The notes under the pieces were generated by a model that searched no databases, was not told the origin of the DNA, and saw only the letters and a program-made list of their open reading frames with translations. Positions 40,596-48,358 of a stretch of 64,000 nucleotides of DNA are shown here, piece after piece. Every line of letters starts with the position of its first letter. The stretch's first letter is position 1. Both the position numbers and the translations under genes were made by a program. Origin of the DNA: Pseudoflavitalea sp. G-6-1-2 (GTDB lineage Bacteria; Bacteroidota; Bacteroidia; Chitinophagales; Chitinophagaceae); contig NZ_JABBGB010000002.1 in the NCBI RefSeq assembly GCF_012927185.1, positions 1,302,001 through 1,366,000 on the forward strand. The letters run 5' to 3'.

Positions 40596-43166
40596 CTATT
40601 TCGATGCTGGTCCGGCCCAGTTATCAGTACGGAATGGTGCCACCGGTAATCCATCCAGATTATACAGATTGGTGATCACATAATCTTTGAACGCATAACG
40701 GATAGCCACAGGTTTTTTCACCTGCTCTGCTTTTGCATGAACACCATCAGGCGCAAGCCATGCTGTAGCCGGATAAAACTGCTGATCATCCCCTGCTATT
40801 TCAAATCCTTTGATGGCTTCATTGTAAGACGTGAGCCCCATCGGTGCATTGTCGAAATTCAGTTTCACTGTATCGGCTGCAATTTTCATGGCTTTGTAAA
40901 CAGGGTTGGCATAAGAGATGCCGGATACCTTGTAAGTCTTGCCCAGCGCGAGATACGCCAACCTCCTGCCTACTACGGATTTATTGGCAGGATGGATGGT
41001 AGTGGAATCACCTGCATCCATGCACACCGCCATTCCTGCATCAGGAATATTCTTCAAAGCCAATTCCTGCGCTTCGCGCATATAAGGAACAGTCTCACCT
41101 GCTTTCGGATATTTGAATGGCGCCAGTTGTACAAAATAAAATGCCCATGGATTGCCTTTCCATTCTGAACGCCAGCTGCGCACCATCGATGGCATCAGCT
41201 TTTCGTAACGCGCATATTCTTCCTTGTTAGATTCTCCCTGATACCAGAGCATACCTTTGATGGCAAAGCCTGCCAATGGATGGATCATGCCATTGTACAA
41301 TACCGCCGGATGATTTTTTGTGATCACAGTTCTATGCGGAGCCCATTTCGTTTCCGGGAATTCCTGCAGATTTTCTTTACTCATCCAGCCCTGGATCGGA
41401 GTTCCGCCCCATGTTGCCTGAATAATGCCTACGGGCACTTTCAGTTGCTTTTGCAGGATCTTCGCAAACTCATATCCCACTGCACTGAATTCACGTGCGC
41501 CCTGTGGCGCTGATGCTTCCCAGTTCGCCTGCACATCACTCACGGGTTCGATTGTATTGGTGCGCTCTACACGAAAGAGCCGAAGGTTCGGAATATCAGA
41601 TTCAAGCACTGTCTGCTCTGCACCAATGATGGGTTGATTTCTGAACCCTTTCACCGGCATTTCCATATTGCTCTGTCCAGAGCAGAACCAAACCTCTCCG
41701 ATGAGTACATTGGTTAACGTTACAGGTTTGCCATCGCTGATAGTAACAGTATACGGACCACCGGCTTTCGGCGTCTGCACTTCTACTCTCCACTGCCCGC
41801 CTGCATTGGCGCGTGTCTGATAAACTTTTTTATCCCAGCTGGTTGTTACAGTGATCGCAGCATTGCCAGCTGCTGTTCCCCAAAGCGGCGCTTTTGTCTG
41901 CTGCTGCAATACCATATTGCTGCCAATGATGGCCGGCAGTTTCAATGCAACTTTCGGCAGCGCAAACATTTTATCGTGCATATGTTTGCTTCTGATCAGC
42001 GCTTCGAGGTAGTAATAATCTGCATAGTTGAGCGGCACATCCACTTCACTGTTGCCGGGTTTTGATCCGGTGCTGTGCAGCAGCAAAAATCCTTTGGCCT
42101 CACCGATTGGAGCGCGATAACTGTTGGTAAGGCTTGCGAGAATAGTATTGGCAGCAGCCGTATATGTCGCTGCATTTTTGCTGTAGTTGCTCAATTCGTA
42201 CAACCCTGATGCAATCACGCCTGCAGCCGATGCATCTCTCGGTTCATTTGGAATGCCCGGTGCATCGAAATCGTAATAAGGCACTTTATCTTTCGGCAGT
42301 CGCGGATGATCGAGAATATATTTCGCGATATGCTCAGCCTGTTCCAGATATTTCTTATCGCGTGTAAAGCGATAACACATCGCGTAGCCATACAGTCCCC
42401 AGGCCTGTCCACGGCTCCATGCAGATTCGTGGCTGTATCCCTGATGCGTATTCTTTTTCACCACATTGCCGGTTGTTGAATCATAGGCAATCACGTGATA
42501 AGAACTATAGTCGGGTCTGAAATGATTTTTCATAGTGGTATTCGCATGCGACACGGCAATGCGATAGTAAGCCGAGTCTCCGGTGAGTTGCGTAGCAGCG
42601 AAGAGCAGCTCGAGGTTCATCATGTTATCGATGATCACTGGGAAGTCCCACTTGTCTTTGCTGTGATCCCAAGAGCGGATACATCCAACAGTGGGATTGA
42701 AGCGGCTGGCAAGGGTTCTGGCCGATTCGATGATCACTTCTCTGTAATGCGGATCGTTGTTGAGCCGGTACCCCTGTCCGAATGAACAGTACACCTTGAA
42801 TCCCATATCGTGTGTTCCTGCATTGGTCTTTTCTCTTTCGATCAGTGCAGTATATTCCGTTGCTCGATCTTTCCATTGCTGTTTGCCGGTATACTCATAG
42901 AGAAACCAGAGAACGCCGGGCCAGAAGCCGCTGGTCCAGTCGCGGCTCGCCACCATTTTCAACTGGCCATGCTCAAGCGTTCGTGGCGATACCAATTCAG
43001 ACTTGCCATTTCTTGCAGCAGGAATTTCCCTGAGCATCACTTCCGTTTGTTTTTCTGCATCAGCAAACACAGTGCTCACATTTACGCTCTGTGCCTGCGT
43101 TGCAGCGCATATGGCCATACCTGCCAGCAGACTGCTTACGTGTTTCATGATTCGGGTTTTAGTCAT
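40596..43166 (-). CDS. Fusion of GH88-type unsaturated uronyl hydrolase and SGNH-type acetylesterase
   Basis: This 856-residue secreted bifunctional protein has a signal peptide followed by residues about 30-400 that match GH88 unsaturated glucuronyl hydrolases (RDWTSGFWPGVLWFLYEYTG, THDMGFKVYCSFGQGYRL, DNMMNLELLFAATQL, HESAWSRGQAWGLYGYAMCY). Residues about 410-850 are a sialate O-acetylesterase-like SGNH domain: the nucleophile Ser near residue 495 in FCSGQSNMEMPVKGF, then VGIIQATWGGTPIQGW, GMLWYQGESN and a His in APDGVHAKAEQ. The enzyme would deacetylate and then remove a terminal unsaturated uronic acid. Both domains look intact. It starts 9 nt after the GH29 gene. The start may also be Met7 (MKHVSSLLAG). 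Confidence 0.9.
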   Translation of the reverse strand: MTKTRIMKHVSSLLAGMAICAATQAQSVNVSTVFADAEKQTEVMLREIPAARNGKSELVSPRTLEHGQLKMVASRDWTSGFWPGVLWFLYEYTGKQQWKDRATEYTALIEREKTNAGTHDMGFKVYCSFGQGYRLNNDPHYREVIIESARTLASRFNPTVGCIRSWDHSKDKWDFPVIIDNMMNLELLFAATQLTGDSAYYRIAVSHANTTMKNHFRPDYSSYHVIAYDSTTGNVVKKNTHQGYSHESAWSRGQAWGLYGYAMCYRFTRDKKYLEQAEHIAKYILDHPRLPKDKVPYYDFDAPGIPNEPRDASAAGVIASGLYELSNYSKNAATYTAAANTILASLTNSYRAPIGEAKGFLLLHSTGSKPGNSEVDVPLNYADYYYLEALIRSKHMHDKMFALPKVALKLPAIIGSNMVLQQQTKAPLWGTAAGNAAITVTTSWDKKVYQTRANAGGQWRVEVQTPKAGGPYTVTISDGKPVTLTNVLIGEVWFCSGQSNMEMPVKGFRNQPIIGAEQTVLESDIPNLRLFRVERTNTIEPVSDVQANWEASAPQGAREFSAVGYEFAKILQKQLKVPVGIIQATWGGTPIQGWMSKENLQEFPETKWAPHRTVITKNHPAVLYNGMIHPLAGFAIKGMLWYQGESNKEEYARYEKLMPSMVRSWRSEWKGNPWAFYFVQLAPFKYPKAGETVPYMREAQELALKNIPDAGMAVCMDAGDSTTIHPANKSVVGRRLAYLALGKTYKVSGISYANPVYKAMKIAADTVKLNFDNAPMGLTSYNEAIKGFEIAGDDQQFYPATAWLAPDGVHAKAEQVKKPVAIRYAFKDYVITNLYNLDGLPVAPFRTDNWAGPASK

Positions 43167-43175
43167 TATTACCGA

Positions 43176-45047
43176 TTATTTTCCGGGTACGATTTTTTCC
43201 AGTTGAATTTCGAGCAGCTTCATTAGTTCTGCCCTTTGTACATCTTTAGCGCGAATGCGCATCTCATGCCATCCGGGATGAGCAATGATGGTTCCCACCT
43301 CTTCCGACACCACTCCTTTACCAGTACTCACCGGTTTTTCAAACAGGCTCTTATCCATGGTAACAACATAATTGCCACCACCGGCGATATACCTGATCTT
43401 TATTTTGTAACTGGCTTTCTCCGTTGTTTTGAATTGCCAGCTTACCGACTGATCCGCATCTTTCCATCCTTCCACATAGAACTTATCTGTTTTTCCATCG
43501 CCATACTTCCATCCTTTTCCTTCCAGCTTTCCGTCGAAAGCCAGCAGGCGGGTGAGTTTCACGTCGGGAGCAAGATACATCACAGAATCAGCAGTTGCTT
43601 TTCCGGTTGTTTCCAGCACTATCACGGTGTTCACAGAATCAGGAGCATTCACCGGGACAGTTACCTGCAAAACATCTTTCAATTGCTGAACGGGTAATGC
43701 GCGTTTTGTGGGATCTGCGAGGAAATAAGCTTTGCTTACTTTCACATTCACTCCGCCGAGTTTTACTTTTTTGTCGGCAGGCCAATCGAATACATGCAGA
43801 AAGATTGTATTCTTCTTCTCCGTTATCACGCCCCAGTTCTGCTTCGGCAGCGCAGTGCCACTGCTTCCGTAAATGGATGCACCATTTGTTTTCATCCATT
43901 TTCCGATGCCCTGCAATATCTGCTGATCGCGCGTATCGATGGTACCATCTCCTTTCGGGCCGATATTCATCAGCAGGTTTCCTCCGCGTGATGCAGCATT
44001 CGCCATCAGCCTTATGAAATGCGAAACCGGTTTATGACTGAGATCATATTTTGAATAACCGTAAGATTCATTGGTAGTGGGAATCGCTTCCCAGTTGCCT
44101 GTTACAGGAAAAAATTCTGCAGGCCTGTCGGCTGTATTCTTGTAATCGCCCAACTCCGCGCCGGAGCCACGCACGAGCCTCCCATTCACTACTACAGCAG
44201 GATCAGTTTCGCGAATGGCTTTGAGGATCCTGATGTTTTCAGACAAAGGCAGTTTGCTCGGCGTATCGAACCAGAGAATATCAGGATGATATTTATTGAG
44301 CAGTTCTTTGATCTGCGGGATCGCTTTTTCATCTACATATTTCTGTGCCTTCGGCAATAATTCCGGATGTACATCGAACCAGTTTACGCCTCCGTGCAAT
44401 TGTTTATCACCTCCCGGATTGTTGTATTCCCAGTCGTTTCCCGGCGCATCGGGATGCTCCCAGTCGAACGCATGCGAGTAATAAAATCCGAATTTCATTC
44501 CGAGCTTTTTGCAGGCTGCTGCGAGCTCGGCCATGGGATCGCGTTTGAATGGCGATTGTTGTATGATATTGAAATCAGACACTTTCGAGTCGAACATCGC
44601 AAACCCATCGTGGTGTTTGGATGTGATGATGAAATATTTCATGCCTGCCTGCTGCGCCTGTCTGATCCATTCTTCTGCATTGAATTTTTCAGGATTGAAC
44701 TGATGGGCCAGTTCGAGATATTCTGCACGACTGATCTTTTCTTTCCGCATCAGGTGTTCGGCATAGCCGCTTACTTTTTGCCCTTTCCATTCACCGCCGG
44801 GCAGCGAGTAGATACCCCAGTGAACGAACATGCCGAAGCGGGCATCCTGCCACCAGGCGATGCGTTCATTCAGATTCCTCTGCGATGCAGTCCACCAGCC
44901 ATTCTTCGCTTCATCGATTGCCTGTTTGTCGCGCATTTTTGCGCGGATCACCAGATCGGTATCTTCGTCGCCTTTGCTTTGTGCTTTCAGATCTGCCCAT
45001 ATGAGGCTGCTGATCAGAGCTGTGGTATAGATGATTGACTTTCTCAT
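43176..45047 (-). CDS. GH29 alpha-L-fucosidase, secreted, with C-terminal beta-sandwich
   Basis: This 623-residue enzyme has a signal peptide (MRKSIIYTTALISSLIWADL). The GH29 barrel lies at about 55-380: RFGMFVHWGIYSLPGGEW, YFIITSKHHDGFAMFDS, KLGMKFGFYYSHAFDWEH, the nucleophile Asp261 in PDILWFDTPSKL and NLLMNIGPKGDG. Residues about 480-620 form a carbohydrate-binding-like sandwich (SVSWQFKTTEKASYKIKI). It should release terminal alpha-L-fucose. It sits between the GH31 fusion (44 nt) and the GH88 fusion (9 nt) in the enzyme block. Confidence 0.93.
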   Translation of the reverse strand: MRKSIIYTTALISSLIWADLKAQSKGDEDTDLVIRAKMRDKQAIDEAKNGWWTASQRNLNERIAWWQDARFGMFVHWGIYSLPGGEWKGQKVSGYAEHLMRKEKISRAEYLELAHQFNPEKFNAEEWIRQAQQAGMKYFIITSKHHDGFAMFDSKVSDFNIIQQSPFKRDPMAELAAACKKLGMKFGFYYSHAFDWEHPDAPGNDWEYNNPGGDKQLHGGVNWFDVHPELLPKAQKYVDEKAIPQIKELLNKYHPDILWFDTPSKLPLSENIRILKAIRETDPAVVVNGRLVRGSGAELGDYKNTADRPAEFFPVTGNWEAIPTTNESYGYSKYDLSHKPVSHFIRLMANAASRGGNLLMNIGPKGDGTIDTRDQQILQGIGKWMKTNGASIYGSSGTALPKQNWGVITEKKNTIFLHVFDWPADKKVKLGGVNVKVSKAYFLADPTKRALPVQQLKDVLQVTVPVNAPDSVNTVIVLETTGKATADSVMYLAPDVKLTRLLAFDGKLEGKGWKYGDGKTDKFYVEGWKDADQSVSWQFKTTEKASYKIKIRYIAGGGNYVVTMDKSLFEKPVSTGKGVVSEEVGTIIAHPGWHEMRIRAKDVQRAELMKLLEIQLEKIVPGK

Positions 45048-45091
45048 TTTTTAGTCAGGGTTTTGGCAGCATGAGTTAATTGTTTGGTTGA

Positions 45092-48000
45092 TCAGTTCAG
45101 CCAGATGATGGGATTGCGTACCGGCAGATTGCGGATCACTTCATCCACTTTGGGGAAATGTTCCAACTTTCGCCATGTTCCGAACCATGCCGGCTGATTA
45201 AACTGTTGCGCGCCGAACAACAGTGCGGGTTGCGCTACAGGCCAGTTCTCCCAGTACATCACATCCGGCTTCAAAGGCCAGCTGTTTTTGTTTGCAATGA
45301 AAGGATGCATGTATGCGATGCCCTTCTGCATATTGCGGCCATCGCTGGTAGTATAGTTCCAGAGATCGTTTTTAGAATCGGATAAGATCTCGCAGGTCAT
45401 GGTCATGGCATCGAGATTGAACAGCGCATACCCGTATGGTTTAGTGCGTTTCATTTCGCGGGGGAAACTGCCATCGGCAGCCATCTGATCCGGCAGCAGT
45501 ACGTTCTTGTAGCGATCTCTGCAGAAATCGAGTATCTGCTGATTGCCGGTGAACTTCGCGAATGCAGATACCTGCATCACCCAGCATGTGCCGTGGTTAT
45601 TGGCTGCATTCATTTCATCCTTCCCGTATTGATGCGTAGTAAGCCATTGCAGGTAGGCTTCGAACCACTTTCTGATCTGATCGATCAGCTCGCGATCCGC
45701 GCCGGACACAGTATCCATGCGCATCAGCGCCTGCACCACTTCCAGCAGCTGAATGGTATCGATGATGCCGATGCCACGCCCTGTTGCCCTGCCTTTGATG
45801 GCTTGCGCATAGAGCAGGTTCGGATTCATTTTGGTGGCCTCATCTACAAACCATGCTTTGCAATGCAGCAGTGCATGGTTGCGGTATTCGGGGTTTCCGG
45901 TGATCAGCCAGGCGGAAGCAAGTGTGCCAACGAGCTGACTGAGACGGATCATTGCATGGCGGTGTGCAGTGAAATTATCAGGATTGGTCATGCCATCTTT
46001 CTGCACATAGGGACTATCTGCGGACCGGCTATCGGGCCACCAGTAGTCCCCCTCAGAAAAAAAATCGTGCAATCCTCCTGCACTGCGTGGTGAACTGGAA
46101 GCGGTAACTGTAATGGGTTGCTCTTTCAACGCTTTCGCAGCATCGATCAATACCTGCTCACGCAACACCTCGATGGCCTGTTGTTTTATGGATGCATTCG
46201 ACGCGGGCTGCGTCATAAATTTGAAACTAACTTTTCCGATGGTATTGGGCTTTCCTTTTTCAGCAGCAGAGATCGCGCCCTGCAACTGACCGGCAGCATT
46301 GCGGCTTACGTTGATGGTTCGCCAGCTGTAAGATCCTTTTTCGTAATCGAAGGTTTCACCATCATCGTCGTAGAGTTTGTAGACAGCTGGTTTGGTTCCG
46401 TAATGTCTTACTTCCAGGACTACCATTTCTCCTTTCGCCGGTGTGTGCAAACGTGGAGCCATCATCGGAATGATGCCACCATCTTTCACATACACAGGAA
46501 TTTTATCGAGACCGGGAGTAACAGTGATCACTTCTCCATCACCGGCAAGTTCACCGGTGTAGAAATCGTACCATTTTCCTTTGGGCAGAATCACTTTGCG
46601 GGTGGTCTGTCCTGCAAAAAGCGGCGCTACCAGCAGGTATTCACCAGCCATGTACTGATCTTTACATTCCTTTGAAAGCGCCTCTGCGTATGGGTTCTGT
46701 TCGAGGTTATGATCCACTTTCTCTTCTTTGATCTCCTGAGAGAAACCTTCTTCGAGGTTCATGGCGCGGAACACCGGCGTACCTTCAAAATGATAACGCG
46801 CGAAAGAAGAATACCAGTAAGGCATCATCTGCATGCGCAGTTGCGAATATTGTTTCACCTGCTCTGCCACTTCGGGATAAGACCATGGCTTGGTGCCGCT
46901 GGCCCATGCGTTGATCATCGCCATAGGTGAGAATACCACCGTCTGGAAACGGCGGAGCCATTCTTCTCCTGATTTGCTGGCGCGTACTTCGGGCGTCCAG
47001 AGTACACCTGCAAATCCACTATTGATAAGGGCTGTGATAAAGTCTTCGTGGTTGTAGTAATCGTTGTAGATCACATAAGGGAAGCGGCTGCCGCCTCCGT
47101 TGGATGCGCGCACCAGTCCAAATGTGCGCTGATTGAGCTCGCGGTACATATCGGTGCTGTAGCGTTGCATCAGCAGTCCGTAGGTCTGGCGTTCCTGCTC
47201 GGCTGCAAGCCCCGAAGGGAAGGTTGCCACATCCGGCCACAGATAATGATCATAGCCATCCACCTCATCTATTTTGTATCCGCTAACGCCGATAGACACC
47301 TGATCTTTTTTGAATTGATCGAACAGCAGCTTGCGTGCCTGCGGTGTATTGAGATCGGGCACCGCTCCTACCCAAACCGTGTGAGATCCGGTATAGGGAA
47401 GTATCTTTTTGTAAATAGGGCTCGATGGCGATACATATGGATTGATCCACAGATTCAATCGGATTCCCTGTTTGCGCATATCAGCAACAAACTTAGCTGA
47501 TTGCGGAAAGCGGGTGCTATCCCACTCAAATGTGCAGGGGTAAGATTTGCTCTGCCATCCTGGTTCGAGACCGATGAAATCGAGCGGGTATCCTTTTTCT
47601 TCAAACTGATCGGCTTCTTTTTTTACATCATCAGCATTGTACAAACGCTGCACGCGTTGCGTGAAACCCAATCCCCATCTGGGCGGCAGACATCCGCCAC
47701 CATTATAGAGATTGAAACGACGAACAGCATCGAGGGTATTGGGGCCACCAAATACATAGATCTCCACTCCTGCTGCCGGAACCAGAATTTCCACTGCATC
47801 GGAATACGGACGCGCCTGCCAGCTTTTATCGAGATTACGGTCTCTGGCTTCCGGCGGATTTTTGCTATCCTTTCTCACCGCCGATCCTGCATATACATTC
47901 AGATAGCGGGCTGAGTTGATGAATACGCCATAGCCCTGGCTGCTCACATAGAACGGAGTAGGCGCATGATTTCTGCCATTGTCTTTTCCGCCGAAGTGAT

Positions 48001-48352
48001 CGACATGCAGTTGTAAGATCTTTCCGCGCTGATGCACTGTCTGAAAATTCAGTCCGAAGCCATACAGCTGCTCCTGTTTTGCAAGCGGAAAACGCAGATA
48101 GGTTTTTCCATCGCGCACAAAAGCGTTGATCTCTGTTTGTGGCAAAGGAAATTTCGCATTGCTCATCTTACCTAATGCAGCTGCATTGGGTGTTGTGCCT
48201 GCGGCATTCAATAAGTTATAGGCTTCGGGTTTGCCGATTACGGCTTTCCATACGCCGGGAGCTACCTGCTGAAACATAGGCTGCTGGCTGAATGCAGCCA
48301 GCTGAACAACCAGCAGAACAAGAACGGAGAGATATCGTGAAAACATTTTCAT
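45092..48352 (-). CDS. GH31 glycosidase fused to an alginate-lyase-like (PF05426-type) domain
   Basis: This 1086-residue secreted protein has residues about 25-735 that are GH31: EQLYGFGLNFQTVHQRGK, GPNTLDAVRRFNLYNGGG, PPRWGLGFTQRVQRLYN, the putative nucleophile Asp362 in SGYKIDEVDGYD, SGFAGVLWTPEVR, and the proximal and distal beta domains (LYDDDGETFDYEKGSYSWR). From about residue 760 a second catalytic-type domain begins: HDFFSEGDYWWPDSRSADSP, RHAMIRLSQLVGTLASAWLI, GRGIGIIDTIQLLEVVQAL, NNHGTCWVMQVSAFAKFTGN and DGSFPREMKRTKPYGYALFN. This matches the alginate-lyase superfamily (alpha/alpha)-barrel, possibly a PL38-like uronan lyase. The subfamily substrate (alpha-galactose or alpha-xylose, and which uronan) is unknown. 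It belongs to the enzyme block, 6 nt after GH95. Confidence 0.88.
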   Translation of the reverse strand: MKMFSRYLSVLVLLVVQLAAFSQQPMFQQVAPGVWKAVIGKPEAYNLLNAAGTTPNAAALGKMSNAKFPLPQTEINAFVRDGKTYLRFPLAKQEQLYGFGLNFQTVHQRGKILQLHVDHFGGKDNGRNHAPTPFYVSSQGYGVFINSARYLNVYAGSAVRKDSKNPPEARDRNLDKSWQARPYSDAVEILVPAAGVEIYVFGGPNTLDAVRRFNLYNGGGCLPPRWGLGFTQRVQRLYNADDVKKEADQFEEKGYPLDFIGLEPGWQSKSYPCTFEWDSTRFPQSAKFVADMRKQGIRLNLWINPYVSPSSPIYKKILPYTGSHTVWVGAVPDLNTPQARKLLFDQFKKDQVSIGVSGYKIDEVDGYDHYLWPDVATFPSGLAAEQERQTYGLLMQRYSTDMYRELNQRTFGLVRASNGGGSRFPYVIYNDYYNHEDFITALINSGFAGVLWTPEVRASKSGEEWLRRFQTVVFSPMAMINAWASGTKPWSYPEVAEQVKQYSQLRMQMMPYWYSSFARYHFEGTPVFRAMNLEEGFSQEIKEEKVDHNLEQNPYAEALSKECKDQYMAGEYLLVAPLFAGQTTRKVILPKGKWYDFYTGELAGDGEVITVTPGLDKIPVYVKDGGIIPMMAPRLHTPAKGEMVVLEVRHYGTKPAVYKLYDDDGETFDYEKGSYSWRTINVSRNAAGQLQGAISAAEKGKPNTIGKVSFKFMTQPASNASIKQQAIEVLREQVLIDAAKALKEQPITVTASSSPRSAGGLHDFFSEGDYWWPDSRSADSPYVQKDGMTNPDNFTAHRHAMIRLSQLVGTLASAWLITGNPEYRNHALLHCKAWFVDEATKMNPNLLYAQAIKGRATGRGIGIIDTIQLLEVVQALMRMDTVSGADRELIDQIRKWFEAYLQWLTTHQYGKDEMNAANNHGTCWVMQVSAFAKFTGNQQILDFCRDRYKNVLLPDQMAADGSFPREMKRTKPYGYALFNLDAMTMTCEILSDSKNDLWNYTTSDGRNMQKGIAYMHPFIANKNSWPLKPDVMYWENWPVAQPALLFGAQQFNQPAWFGTWRKLEHFPKVDEVIRNLPVRNPIIWLN

Positions 48353-48358
48353 ACCAGA

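Noticed and set aside
46050-46090. Possible terminator inside the GH31 fusion (GTGCA/TGCAC hairpin before an eight-T run on the minus strand)
   Set aside because: The stem is only 5 bp with a 7-nt loop, too weak to call. The T-run encodes Phe-Phe at the domain junction and is probably incidental.
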